Assembly (NCBI GenBank): GCA_033819885.1 | Contig: JAQYUZ010000013.1 | Span: 300,770-364,769 of the forward strand | DNA length: 64,000 nucleotides | DNA from: Microbotryomycetes sp. JL201 | Taxonomy: Eukaryota; Basidiomycota; Microbotryomycetes | Direction of reading: 5' to 3' | Part shown: one piece after another, positions 1 to 13,692 of the stretch | How positions within the stretch are numbered: the first letter of the stretch is position 1 | Layout of the letters: each line of letters starts with the position of its first letter | Translations under genes and position numbers: made by a program | The notes under the pieces: model-generated | Database searches by the model: none | The model's input: only the letters and a program-made list of their open reading frames with translations | Told to the model about the DNA's origin: nothing

Positions 1-255
1 TCGGAGGGGTGAGACGAGGCAAGTAAAGTAGCTGTCTGCGCTTGCCAAGTTTCGACTGCTGCGGATTCAACCTCCTGTCCGCCAGACGAAACTTCTTATA
101 CCGTCCAGATCCTGTTATGTTCTGTTTGATAATGACTTCACTCGGATCCAGAGACTGACACTACGCGGTGTTTAATCGACTGCGGGCGCCGACGCCCGTC
201 GTCAGTGTCATCGTAGTTGCACTCCCCGTGACGAGCCTCATGCGCAGACGGCAAA
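1..255. other. Upstream region of the derlin gene
   Basis: No coding signal is visible. It presumably carries the promoter and 5' UTR of the derlin gene starting at 256. No clear TATA box was recognised. Confidence 0.4.
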
Positions 256-1529
256 ATGGACATAGGTGACATTCCTCCAGTGACGAAAGCATACCTAATG
301 TAAGAGACTTAGCGGCGGTGGCCCGCAGAACGGGCTCGCACTGTCTTGACTGACGAGCGGTGACATCCCATGCAGTGCAGCAACCGCGACGTCCATTGCA
401 GTGGTATGTGCAGCCTTCCTGATGAGGCTCATGTACTGATGAACCGGCGCTTTGCGAAGCAATGCAACATCGTCACGCCGCTACAACTGTATTTCACCTA
501 TCGAGCAGCGTTCGATAATAATCAGGTATCATCATGCACTGAGCAAAATTTCTCCTTAAAGGATCCCGCTCACTGGAGCAATCACACAGCCATGGCGAAT
601 GGTCACGTGCTTCTTGTATTGGGGACCCATAGGCCTCGATTTTGTGTTTCACATCTTTTTCTTGTGCGTCCGCAGATCACGACCGCTCCTCGTCCCTGAC
701 TAGCATCGCGTTAAACAGCATGCGATACAGCAAAATGCTTGAGGAGGGCGCTTTCCATGGTCGAAAGGCCGATTACGTCTGGTTGCTCATCGTGTCGTGC
801 TGTGTACTGCTGGTTCGTCTTCATTTCTGGCTCATGCACTGTGTCTGCTGCCAAGTCATTCTCCTTTTCCTCACTTTGCGTCTTGTGCCACAGATCTTGT
901 CGCCACTGTCGCTTTCACCTTTTCTGGCATCGCCGCTGTCTTTCACAGTGAGCCATATGTGCATTCAGCTCGACACGTATTGATTGGATGCTTTTCTTTC
1001 ATCAGCTGGTGTATCTCTGGTCGCGTCTCAACCCCGCCGTTCGGTTGTCCCTCTTCGGAATCATCACAATCACGGCTCCTTACCTCCCATTCGCCTTGTG
1101 TTTGTTCTCTTGGGCTCTAGCGAGCGGTCAAGGTACTGGCTGGGGCCTCGGAGTTATCATGGGCGACGCGCTGGGCTTGGTTGCAGGTCATTGGTGGTCA
1201 GTCGCCCGTCTTTTTGCAGCCCTTCTGAAGCTGACGCGAGTCGCGTGCATCTTCATCTCTCGCATTCAAAGGTATTTCTGGACGGAAGTCTGGAAGCGAG
1301 AACGTGCCAGTGGCGGGCGGAATTGGCTTGAAACGCCTCGCATTCTGTGAGAGACTCATCGCGCACTCGCACTACAGAAAGCTGACAACAAGGATCATTT
1401 AAATGCAGAGTAAAACTGCTCGATCCGCCAGAACGGATACGAGAACTTGAAGAGCAGGATGAGAGAGAGAGGCAGCGGCTAAGGGTTTTGGAAGCGAACC
1501 AGGTACTATTGCATAGGCAGGCTCGGTAA
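256..1529 (+). CDS. Derlin family ER membrane protein (Der1/Dfm1-like)
   Basis: Derlins are rhomboid-like pseudoproteases of the ER membrane that help retrotranslocate misfolded proteins in ERAD. Nine exons can be joined (256-299, 376-403, 460-525, 590-663, 719-812, 894-947, 1006-1196, 1272-1346, 1409-1529), giving about 248 residues, the usual size. Recognisable pieces in order are MDIGDIPPVTKAYL, QCNIVTPLQLYF, the WRMVTCFLYWGPIG segment (the family WR motif), RYSKMLEEGAFHGRKADYVW, LVYLWSRLNPAVRLSLFG and RASGGRNWLETPRIL. Hydrophobic stretches fit several membrane spans. The C-terminal exon is charged (ELEEQDERERQR). All eight introns use GT-AG. The start is the ATG opening the conserved IPPVT motif. 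It is convergent with the PFK-2 gene, with 144 bp between stops. Confidence 0.9.
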
Positions 1530-1673
1530 CAACCGTTCACCTTGCGGAACTTCGTAAACGAAAGATTGTACGGTACAAACAAGAAGGCGGATCCCACGAG
1601 AACGAGAACCTTTCACATGTCAAACACGTGTGTCACGAAGGTGACACCGTCTGATCACACAAGGTTTTTTGAG

Positions 1674-3718
1674 TCAGCGAACAGAGTCGGTCGCGGGCGC
1701 GAACCTCGACTTGCAAGCAGTAGGTGTCGCTTGCACAACGTCTCCTCTTCTTAGCTCGACGTTGGGGATATCTTGCGGAGAAAGCCCCTGCAAGGACGTA
1801 ACGAGCACATGAGCCAGCTGTTCTTGGAGGCCGTGGATGGCGGACTGGCCTGCAGGTACGCGAGCACGCAACGGATAACAGATGCGTGACCGATGAATAA
1901 GACGTCTGCCGGCTCACGTTCGAGCTCTAAGATGACAGGCTCCAGTCTGTGCACTCCCTCATGCGTCAACAAATATGGCGAAAGGGTTTCGGCTTGCTCT
2001 TGTTCTCACCGAACACTGAGGTCGTGATAACTTTCGCCCCGGGGGTACCTGTGACTATACGGGTACAGCTCGTGCATCTTGAACTCGTGAGGGAACATGT
2101 CTCTTATTTCTGACGGTGTCATACCGTCAATGACGCCTGGATTGAGCTCGTACATTTGTTGACGCTCGACGATCTTGTAACCGAGGTCCGCCATCGGTTT
2201 GCTCGTAGAAAGACAACGTTTCCGAGCAGATGTCCACACCTAGTGGGCGCAGTAACTTGGAGTCAGGGTCGCATGCTATGAGAGATCACATCAAGATGCT
2301 GCACCGTTAATCGCCTCTCGGTTGCCTTTTCGCCCGCTTGCACCCGTTCCTTGAGCAGCTCCGCGCGCTTATTCACAATGAAATCGCGCAGCTTCTCGGC
2401 ATACTCGAGTCCCTGCGGTGTCAGATCCGAGTCTGCCTTGAAAGAGTGCTCAATTTGGGATTGTCCAGACTGTGCGGGGCGCGGCGGTTAGGCAAAGTCC
2501 GACAGTGCAGAGCGCGAGCAATACAGACTTACTCTTGCAAACCATATTGTCCTCTTTTTGTGGTGCACGTTCATCAAGAAGAACACGATACGTGACTGCA
2601 AATACCCGCGAATGTTGTTGACGACAAGCCGTTCACCGACGTTGTAAATCTTGACGTAAGGGTTGTTGCTCGACTCAATCGTCTCATACCGTCGTTCATG
2701 GTCTTTGATCCGAGCCATGTATGCCTTGACAGCCTCGTCAGGATTCCATCCAGCATACTGCGGTTGTTGAAAGCGTCAGAATCCCGTTCGGTCATGGGGC
2801 GCGTCAACTTGCATCCGGCGAGCTTATTTTGACGGAGCGGATGTTGGCTTCGACAATGTCCATGCGATCGCAAATGTTTTCTGTGCTCGACAGGAGCGGT
2901 CCACGATCAGCCGGCTGCAGACGCGTTCAATGCCCTAGCCGTGTGCACACCTATGAAAAAGACATTGATTCCCATAGACTCGTACTTTGCTTTAACTTCC
3001 CGTCTTGCTTTCCGGGTACCGTTCTGCAGGGGAAACCGCTGTGGTGAGTTCACTCCAGAATTCAGCGGCGACCATGAGGCTCACGTTTGCGTCGTAAATC
3101 GCAACCTGCCCTCGCTTCTTCTTGAAGAAATCTGTCACTGCATCCTCCATGCTCATCCTGACTTTGCGCCGCATCTCGTCCGTTTGCTCCGAGCGATTAT
3201 CGAGAAAGTAGTCTGGCGGAAGTTGGCTCGATGACCCGATCATTTTACGTCGATGGTCGCCGAGTGAGAACACTAGAGCCGTGATGAGATTGAGTCAGAA
3301 AAATGCCGAAGACGACGAGTCTTCATAAGAGCTCGCCTTCGGTCTTGACGCCCAGCCAACGCAGATAGCGCTCCACAGAGCGCGAGACATGACTTCGAGT
3401 CATCTGGAAGCGTCAGCCTGTGATATCGAATATACTCAACTCTCTTTTGGCGACTCACGTCTTGCCTCGAGCTGTCAACAGACAGGACAAGGTTGCGCAA
3501 AGGTGCATGCGCGCCGTGGGCACAACTGTCAATACGCAGGAAAAGCACGCAGCACACGTCTCAGATGCATCCGCACCTGGTAATCCAACAAACACGAGCA
3601 GGATCTGGCCAGCATGCCACAGCTGGCCAGAGTCGGTCACATACAGCGGCGCTGTCGATCGAATGCGCGTCAATCACTCTACCACCCGCAAGCACTCTGC
3701 ACATCACTCGCCTGCCAT
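1674..3718 (-). CDS. 6-phosphofructo-2-kinase/fructose-2,6-bisphosphatase homologue, phosphatase site altered
   Basis: Makes fructose-2,6-bisphosphate, the allosteric regulator of glycolysis and gluconeogenesis, in the cytosol. About 12 exons give roughly 420-430 residues. The kinase half keeps the P-loop (GLPARGKT, around 3455-3570), RYLRWLGVKT, FSLGDHRRKMIG and YDANNGTR. The histidine-phosphatase half follows: WTSARKRC, GESYHDL, LEREPADVLFIGHASVIRCV and VELRRGDVVQATPTA. The canonical RHGES phosphohistidine motif reads RSGQS here (codons near 2455-2472), so the bisphosphatase is probably inactive; yeast Pfk26 has a comparable His-to-Ser change. Four introns start with GC (3652-3711, 3273-3336, 2758-2812, 1788-1849). 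The start ATG at 3716-3718 was chosen because splicing after ATGGCAG gives MAAPLYVTDSG, a typical fungal N-terminus. Confidence 0.9.
1788..1849 (-). other. CAG|GCCAGT...CAG| GC-AG intron, PFK-2
   Basis: 62 bp. It joins RCVLAYLQ to GLSPQDIPNVELRRGD. The flanking exons are in different frames, so an intron (or frameshift) is required, and no GT donor gives the right phase. Confidence 0.8.
2758..2812 (-). other. GAT|GCAAGT...CAG| GC-AG intron, PFK-2
   Basis: 55 bp. It joins VKISSPD to YAGWNPDEAVKAYM, the conserved PFK-2 context. The donor is the ideal GCAAGT, and no GT lies nearby in phase 0. Confidence 0.9.
3273..3336 (-). other. GAAG|GCGAGC...TAG| GC-AG intron, PFK-2
   Basis: 64 bp with a CTGAC branch-like site. 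It joins GVKTE to VFSLGDHRRK. Reading through meets an in-frame TGA, and no GT donor upstream has the right phase. Confidence 0.85.
3652..3711 (-). other. G|GCGAGT...CAG| GC-AG intron, PFK-2 intron 1
   Basis: 60 bp. It lies 7 nt after the A of the start codon. Splicing joins ATGGCAG to CGCCGCTGTATG and restores the conserved MAAPLYVTDSG start. No other nearby ATG gives this frame. Confidence 0.7.
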
Positions 3719-4429
3719 CGTGACGTTGCGCGAAACGCAGACAGCGGGCCGGGACGGAGGTGTATTAAAAGCAAAGAGCAAGTGGGGCCGGGACGCTCAG
3801 GCCTCGGGCCCGAAGGTGATTGATATGGCATATGGACAGAAACAGAGCGGAAATGACAGAAAGCCACACGTGACATTTCTTGGAGTGTTAGACAGAGTCG
3901 AGAGCACTTCTGTCAAACATACTTTACATTGCCCCGTACCAATTGACCGAAAGTTTTAGTATGAAGGATATGCCAAGACCATTCGAAACGAATGGTACGA
4001 GCTGATCAATACGTACAGTAGACGCAGTGAGGACGAAACTTGTTTGAAGATGGCAGCATCCTCTTTCCTTGAGCTCTAGCTGTTTCTTTGCTTTCCAACA
4101 ACGCTCAGCGTTGCAGACCATGCATCATCATTTCCAGGTTGGCACAGACTCCTTTTCAAAGTCAAATTCTCATCTGTGCGATACGCACCGACTGCTATAC
4201 AGCCGATCTGCAAGAGCCTATGACGCCACCGCGCATGGACCCATGCGACCTCGGCCTCAAACACGGATCAATGTTTTGTCTTCATACCGCGAAGGTCACG
4301 CTGGCTTTCCTTCGATCATCCGTGGTCTGTTCGACACTGCTGGCGACTGTGCCTCCCGTTTTCGCCGTCACACCCTCCGGCTCTATCGCTCACCTCTCGT
4401 TGCAAGCCTTTCACGCACACGCACGCAAT
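3719..4429. other. Divergent intergenic region between PFK-2 and DUF427 genes
   Basis: About 710 bp. Several overlapping open frames occur, but none has family motifs or a consistent exon structure. It probably holds both promoters. A TTTTAATAC stretch (minus strand, near 3766-3775) lies about 50 bp upstream of the PFK-2 ATG and could be TATA-like. Confidence 0.4.
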
Positions 4430-5105
4430 ATGTCATCCCCTTTAAAGGAAGAAGATGTCTGGCAGTACCCAAGGTGCCCCCTCCTAATCATTCGATGCAA
4501 ACACTTCACAGCCTTTTGCTGAAATTACACGTCGCAGGCCACCCGCCCTCGAACCTGTTTCCCAGAGGTTGCGCGTAATCTGGATTGCACCCGACGGTGT
4601 AGAGACAACAATCGCCGACACTCTGTCGGCTTACAGAGTCCTCGAAACATCGCATCCGCCAACGTATTACCTTTCCCCTGAGGATTGTAAAACCGAGTTC
4701 TTTACCGCGTCCATGAAATCGAGTTTTTGCGAGGTGGGTCCATCGAATTCACGCACTGCTTAAATTTGACTGAACGGCGCACTTTTTCATTGGACTTGCT
4801 TGCGCTGACAGTGGAAAGGCAGAGCAAGTTACTTTGACTTTCACCCTCCGAACCAACCAGACGCAACCGTTCCTGCCCGCGTTTGGTCGTATCCGAATCC
4901 GACCAAAGGCACTAAATTCGGGCCAATCGCAAATTATCTGTCATTCTATGCCGACCCGGGCACAGATGAAACGAAGTTGGGAACTTGGAAGTGCTTCGTC
5001 GGAGATGAACAAGTCAGATCCCAAGACGGTTCTTTCTATGGCGGTTGGGTCACTAGTAACCTGAAAGGTCGCATGAAAGGTGGTCCAGGGACGTGGGGTT
5101 GGTGA
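4430..5105 (+). CDS. DUF427 (NTP_transf_9) domain protein
   Basis: Small soluble protein of the DUF427 family, whose biochemical role is unknown. Three exons (4430-4473, 4538-4733, 4812-5105) give 177 residues. Exon 1 encodes MSSPLKEEDVWQYP. Exon 2 carries LRVIWIAPDG, the hallmark LSAYRVLETSHPPTYYLSPE and SFCE. Exon 3 carries WKGRASYFD, VWSYPNPT, FYADPGTDET, CFVGDEQV, GSFYGGWVTSNLKG and the terminal GGPGTWGW, which is also typical of the family. Both introns are GT-AG and all joins keep frame. It is convergent with the vWFA gene. Confidence 0.9.
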
Positions 5106-5338
5106 TCAATCGGACCGGTCGGAGCACGCTCTCGAAAGGTGCTCAGTCAAGATCCGAACGTCGTGAAGACCGTGGTCTCGAGATTGCAATTGATGTCAAT
5201 TTTTACATACGAACAAGATCGTTTAATTATCCCGATGTGTAAAGCCAGCGTATATTTTCCCCAGAAAAAAAAAGGAGGGAATGGAGAGCACAAGAAGAAA
5301 GCACCAAAAGGCACCCGAAACAAGTCAAGGAAGACGGC

Positions 5339-6992
5339 TCAAGCTCGAGGTGGAGCTGTTCTCCAAGCGCTCGCGATCGTGATGCGCTTAGCCTGCGAGG
5401 AAGCCGATAAGTGATCTTTGACTTTGCCTTCGTGCATAGCAAACGCCTCACCTGCTCTAATGAGATGCTGGAGAACTTGAGCTCGATCGCCCTCGAATCG
5501 TCAGTCAAGTCGTCCTCCATTTCCGTTGCCAATGGAGTGTCGGCCATGCTCAAGGTCTTGCTCGCCGCGAACGGTTTAAACTCGCTGACCACTTTGCGTG
5601 GCGGTGAAGAAGGCCCAGTCGTCGAATCCGGCCGAGGTGGAAGCGACGGGTAGCTGCTACCAGACCGATACGACCCTTTGTACCGCTCAGCGAGGTATTT
5701 TTCGGTGAATCGAGAGCCAGTGATCTGTTATGGTCGCACACTAGGTGTTCAGGATGTGGCTGTAGCCTCAATTCAGCTAAGAAAACTGCTTACCCGTTTG
5801 AGCCTAGGCTTTGCTTCTGCCAAAGAGGCTGCGCTAACGAACGTGTCGACGTTGTGTCTTGTCTCATCAGTCTCTCGCTGCAGACGAAACAAGCCCGTCC
5901 GAATCTCAGTTCTGGCTCGATCATAGTGAGAGCTCACTCACGTGAATGCTCTCGAATGTCAGTTGTTTCGTGGCCTCTCCTCTAAGCATCAATTTCTCCT
6001 GCAGCTCTCTCGCCACTTCGTCAACAGACCCGTCACCTCCGTGCACACGTTGCCCAACGGCCAGGCCAACTTCTTGAATGATGCGATCCATGTCCATTTG
6101 CTCCAAGGCCGAACCAACAATGACGTGTGAGAGCAGAGCAGCCGTAGTCAAAGGTACGAGCACGGCCGACGTGATGACAGTCAGAGCTCTGAAAAAGTCT
6201 GTCGCGTACATATACCCAGAACAAGCTGGCTCGCATGAGACAACAAACTGCGAACAAGAAGTCTCGCCCTTGAGAGAATGCTTGCAACCCGGCGACAGCT
6301 TGTGTGATGGCTTACGAGACTAATACCTTGCGCTGCCATCATTCTCGCCAGCAAGAGCGGATCCTCTCCATCGGGGCCACCATTTGGGAAGCCATCACCG
6401 TACCTGTAAGCGATGATCAGATCATTGAAATCGTCAAAGTCACTTTCGATGAACAGCGTTGGGAAATAGACGCTGGTGCTTACTCTCCAATGCCATGCGC
6501 CGGCGCGTCTGCGACCAACACACACATTTTGCTCGCCCCTGGGCGCCACTGCAGCTCGAGCGCCGCCTTCATCGCCGCCGTCACTGCCTCGGGACCATCG
6601 CCTCCTCCAGATGCGTGCAAGGCGCTCAGGTTGGCTTTGACGAGTTCGACGTCTGAAGTAAAGTCGAAACTCTGTCATGCAATTTTCACATACTGGTCAG
6701 CATGGAGAGTTCTCCAGAATCAATCTTGACGCGATAGCACCTTTGTGATGTAGGAATTGTCCTGAGGAGGATAGTCCCTATACGCGATCAACCCGACTTT
6801 GAGCGCGTCGAGCGAGCCTAGTTTGCCGCTGTGCAATATATTTTCGACAATGAGCTCGATATTGTTTGCTGCAGACTTGAGGTATGAAGACATTGATCCT
6901 GTCGCGTCCATTATAAAGACGACTGTATTCGAGATTGAGTCATACGGACCACGTCAGTCACACTGTACTAAGCTCGGCAGGAAGGCAGCCAT
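5339..6992 (-). CDS. vWFA-domain protein of the fungal vwkA-like family
   Basis: Contains a von Willebrand factor A domain with a MIDAS-type DATGSMSSYL motif (minus strand, about 6880-6905), then GLIAYRDYPPQDNSYITK, SGGGDGPEAVTAAM, LVADAPAHGIGEYGDGFP, FVVSCEP and YATDFFRALTVITSAVLVPL. The middle is LLSHVIVGSALEQMDMDRII with VDEVARELQEKL. The C-terminus ends ISLEQAKRITIASAWR, a tail I recall in this fungal group, followed by PPRA and stop. No alpha-kinase domain is present. Exons were joined at six GT-AG introns. The start is uncertain: ATG at 6990-6992 needs a very short 39-bp intron (6923-6961), giving MAAFLPSLVQFVFIMDATGS. A longer N-terminus reaching into 6993-7440 cannot be excluded. Confidence 0.8.
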
Positions 6993-7745
6993 CTCTTTAA
7001 TCAGATGCTCTGCGATCGGCCGTGCGTCCTGCGCACGTAGGTGCAGTGCGGCTTGGCCGTGGCCCGAGCGCCGGTATGCCTCGACAGAGACACAGGCGGA
7101 CAAGTCACGGCTAGCAAGACCTGCCGGTAATCTTAGTTGCATCAATACCACCGCTGGTCCGCTATTGTGTTGCTTGCGCGCCTTTCGGATCTCCCACGTA
7201 TTGTTCGCCTCGGCGCCGAGGCCGCGCGCCACAGCGAACAATGAGGCACGCCAGGCATGGGGAAGTCGGTTTCCGAGATCGTCCATCGCTTGTTTTGGGC
7301 CTCGTGCGCGCGCATATCCGAAAGTGACTCACGGTCGAGCAGCCTGGTGGGATCGGCGATGCCGTCCATCGAGCTCGCCTGCTGCTGTTGTTGCTGCGGC
7401 GGGTACGACACGCCTTCGAGGCCCCACATGTCCATGTCACCCATTTCGGGCGCAACGGACGACGACGTCGAGAGGCGAGATTGAATGGGGCAACCGTCCG
7501 GCGCCAGGAAGCGACAGGCGAGATGATGACGACAGAATTTGCATAGCAAGACGAGAAACACCAATCTGAATTACGCCATTCAGAAAGCATGCTGTTGACC
7601 AACAGTTGCCCCCATTCGCATCACTTTTGGCGAAAATGATCCACCGCTGCGCGATCAGCTGGGCATGTATATTACACACAACAAAAGAACTCGTTGCTTG
7701 AAGCGTCTAGACCACTCCCTCAATCAAGAATCAAACCCGTGTCTG
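6993..7745. other. Region between vWFA and Miro genes; possible N-terminal exons
   Basis: About 750 bp between two minus-strand genes. It contains a minus-strand open stretch with a short glutamine run (YPPQQQQQQASSMDG, near 7365-7430) starting at an ATG near 7442, and another open frame (about 6954-7286). Neither shows a family motif. They could be 5' exons of the vWFA gene or chance open frames. Confidence 0.3.
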
Positions 7746-10680
<2,935 letters not shown>

Positions 10681-10897
10681 TCGCGTCTCAGCAACCTATG
10701 GTCGAACCGGCCCAGGGGGGCGAAGTTGCTGCTGAGACGCTCACGAGCGTGTCGCGTGCACTCTCTAGCTGTTCCGGTGGATAGGCGCCCAGCGGGGAAC
10801 TCTGTGGCTGGTCTGAGAATGGCCAAAACAGGCGCGCCGAGCCGCCGAGTGCGGTTTTTGTTTCGCTTCAACGCCGTCCGGCCAATCACTCAAAGTC

Positions 10898-11360
10898 ATG
10901 GCACAGGGCAACCTCAAGCTCAAAAAGAAGGAGCAGTCATCCACTTCGAAAAAGCTCAAAGCTCCCGCGCCAAAGAAGGGTGGTCAGTTTGGGAACGAGC
11001 TTAGCAAGATCCGAACCCATCTCGCGCACGCTCTGACTATGTCTCCTCTGTCACAGCCAGGACAATTCCTCCAAAGAAGGCTCAAGCTGTCGCTAGAGAA
11101 ATGGTTCACAGAGTCAGTCGATCACAGATGGCCCAAGCTTGAGCGCTTCGGCGATGTCTGCTCGCACAAGGCATGAGATCCAATATGCTGACGCATAGTT
11201 GGGCTTCTTGGGCGGTTAAACTATTCAGAAAAACACCGGCTCTCATTCTGCCAACGTTGAGCGCAACATTGCCGCGCAGGCACTCAACGCCGGCAAATTG
11301 ACTGTACTCAAACCCGTTGCTGAAGACGCAGCCAAAGAGAGAGAAGCCAAGAAGAAGTAA
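10898..11360 (+). CDS. UPF0390 / LYAR-tail-like small basic protein
   Basis: Short lysine-rich protein of the UPF0390 (DUF2462) family, a conserved group often predicted nucleolar, with no defined activity. Three exons (10898-10979, 11057-11112, 11229-11360) give 89 residues. The N-terminus MAQGNLKLKKK and the RTIPPKKAQAV segment are the family signatures. The last exon encodes SANVERNIAAQALNAGKLTVL followed by a Lys/Glu-rich tail ending EAKKK. Introns are GT-AG and all joins keep frame. It shares a short 217-bp divergent promoter region with Miro/Gem1. Confidence 0.85.
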
Positions 11361-11811
11361 GACGTGTCTTCAGAGCGCATCAGGTCCTTCGCACATTCGC
11401 GCCGGAAAGTGGCACGGATCCCGCGCCTGCTGGCAGCATTCTCCCGAAGCTATCTTGTTGTAATTGCACGAGGCTTATGTTGTACTACATCCTCTTGGTC
11501 GGACTGGGGCCGGTAACCTACTTAAGCAACTAGGTCACGTGGCGCGTCATTTTTCGATGCTCAGGCGAGTGCGTTTTTATTTAACATCATCCCAAGAACC
11601 AGACCGCGACGACGAAGTGACGTTGCCGCTGTCCAACTCAGTCCCGCTTCAATCTTTCTCCGCGTCAAGCTGGCTGCTGTCGATCATGTAAGAGCGTGAC
11701 GCCTCGCCGTCTCCTTTTTTTTTCTGCACGAGCTCAGCGCTGATCGTGCCGACGACCCTGGCGTCGGACAGGGTATTGAAACGCGTAGTCAGATTCAAAG
11801 TAAAACGAACC
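11361..11811. other. Intergenic region upstream of SET-Tad3
   Basis: About 450 bp with no supported gene. A C+T-rich run (about 11702-11725) lies about 90 bp upstream of the first candidate ATG of the next gene and may belong to its promoter or 5' UTR. Confidence 0.4.
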
Positions 11812-13692
11812 ATGTCGACGACGGCTGCGACGCGGCTAAAGGGAACGACGTGCGACAGCGGCGAGCAGCGACGGCTGCGGTGAACGATTCTTGCGACGAT
11901 GACGATGACGATCATGGGGCACTGAGCACACCTTCGACGTCAGTCTCGCCCACTTGCGGCTCTGACAAGGGCGACATCGAGTACTCGTACCCAGCTGCGC
12001 CGCCGTCGTACCCACGCTTGACGCCCACGCTGCACTCTGCTCCGGTCGAGATCAAGGCAGATGACACGAAAGGCAGAGGCGTGTACGCAGCTCGAGACAT
12101 TCTAGCTGGCACCACTATCGATATTTCGCCCGTCTTGCTAATTTCCAGTAAAGAATACTACGGCGGTGGTGAGCCAGGCGAAGGCAAGGGCGTCGAAGGC
12201 TCAGTCTTGCGTGGCTACGTGTTTACATGGAAAGGCAAGGAAGGAGGGATGGCACTTGCACTCGGCTTGGGATCGCTTTTCAACCATTCAGCTACGCCAA
12301 ACGTCTCATTCGAACTCGACACCGTCGGTTACGCAATCCATTACAAGACCTTCAAACGCGTCAATGCAGGTGATGAATTGTGTATCTATTACGGCCATCA
12401 AGCAAAGTTTGACGGGCAGCTCTCGTCCGAATGTTCGACGACGACCGCGAGTGAAGACGACGCAGATCTAGTCTGGGGCGGCCTCGGCCAGCTCGGGCTC
12501 GAAGACCATCGGCGCGCTTTACAAGAAAGAGCGGTTGCCAAGGCAGTCAAGAAAGCGAGGTGGAAGCCGTGGGAGGAAGATATCATTCCGTTCAAACAGC
12601 TCAAGTGGTCCAAAGTCACGTCTTACATCGACCCAGAGGATATGCCCTTGACCACACGTGCGTCAATCACTTCTGTCATGGTTGACTGCTTCCAAAATCT
12701 GACACTATCGCTTTGACGCAGTTGACTGCTACGCAATCGACGTTCCAGCACGGCTCGCTCCGTCCGTCTTTCAGTTCGTGCGCAAGCACACAGGTCGTTT
12801 CGACGAGTTGAACCACTTGAAGCGAGTTAAGCCCAAAGTAGCGGCTATCGAGCGCGGACATCAAGCCGCAGATGCGCCATTATCTGTACTATTGTTCCCC
12901 GTTGCCACTGCGCCGACGAATTTGCAGCAGCTGTTGAAGGAAACATCGTTCGGCAAAGTCAACTCGGAGCCTTACGTCTGTGCAGTGCCAGCATCTGTGG
13001 CACGGACGGAAGAACAAGCCGCCGAGTGGGGCAAGGTTTGGCCAGTTGCCATGATGCATATTCGTGAGGGTGCGAGGGCATTACCTCGCGCACGCGGTTG
13101 GGAGCAAGTCAAGGAGGAATGGATTCAGCGCGAGGCGGAAGACGTATGGCGAGCGGCGGTTGAGGCCGAACAAATTGGCGAGGTGCGTGTGCAGAAAGCT
13201 CGATTTATGTTGCGACGAAATTGACATTTGCCTGATTGACAGTGTCCGGTTGCTTGCCACGTGACCGATTCTTTCCATCCTCTCGTCCATGGACCGGGCA
13301 AAATGCCTAAAACGATAGTGCGCGCCATTGACACGCGGCAATCGACTGGGAACTGTCTCTGTCATGCAGCGTGCAACGCAATCGACGCTGTCGCAATTCT
13401 CGATCGTCAAAATCTGCGTGGCAGCCCTTTGTTGCCAGACATGCCCGTGCCATACCTGTTGACAGGTTTGACCGTCTTCATGTCGCACGAACCATGTTTG
13501 CTGTGCTCAATGTCTCTGATGCATAGTCGGATCGCAAACTTGTTCTACCTCAAGAGCAGTCCAGGCAGCGGTGGTCTGGGCAGCTTGTTTTCGGTGCACG
13601 AGGACGGAGGTTTGAACCACAAGTTCGAAGTATGGAAATGGAGGGGAGGCGGCAATCTCGGCGCCGGCCTCGACGTTCGCATAGACCCTTGA
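11812..13692 (+). CDS. SET-domain / tRNA adenosine-34 deaminase subunit Tad3 fusion
   Basis: One gene encodes an N-terminal SET domain and a C-terminal Tad3 (ADAT3) domain, about 570 residues. The SET part shows KGRGVYAARDI, LGLGSLFNHSATPNVSFE, VNAGDELCIYYG; the NHS and YYG motifs are the family's AdoMet and active-site signatures. After a GT-AG intron (about 12652-12719) the frame continues as LDCYAIDVPARLAPSVF and HLKRVKPK, the usual start of Tad3. A further intron leads to the deaminase core, CHAACNAIDAVA and LTVFMSHEPCLLCSMSLMHSRI, ending SLFSVHEDGGLNHKFEVWKW. Tad3 partners Tad2 to make inosine at tRNA wobble position 34 and normally lacks the catalytic Glu; here HAA replaces HAE. The first exon is uncertain: ATG at 11812 needs an intron, possibly GC-AG at 11861-11943. 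Confidence 0.85.

Noticed and set aside
3420-3959. 179-codon plus-strand frame
   Set aside because: Overlaps the N-terminal exons of PFK-2 on the other strand and has no domain.
6799-7569. 256-codon plus-strand frame
   Set aside because: Overlaps the vWFA 5' exon in antisense and has no recognisable domain.
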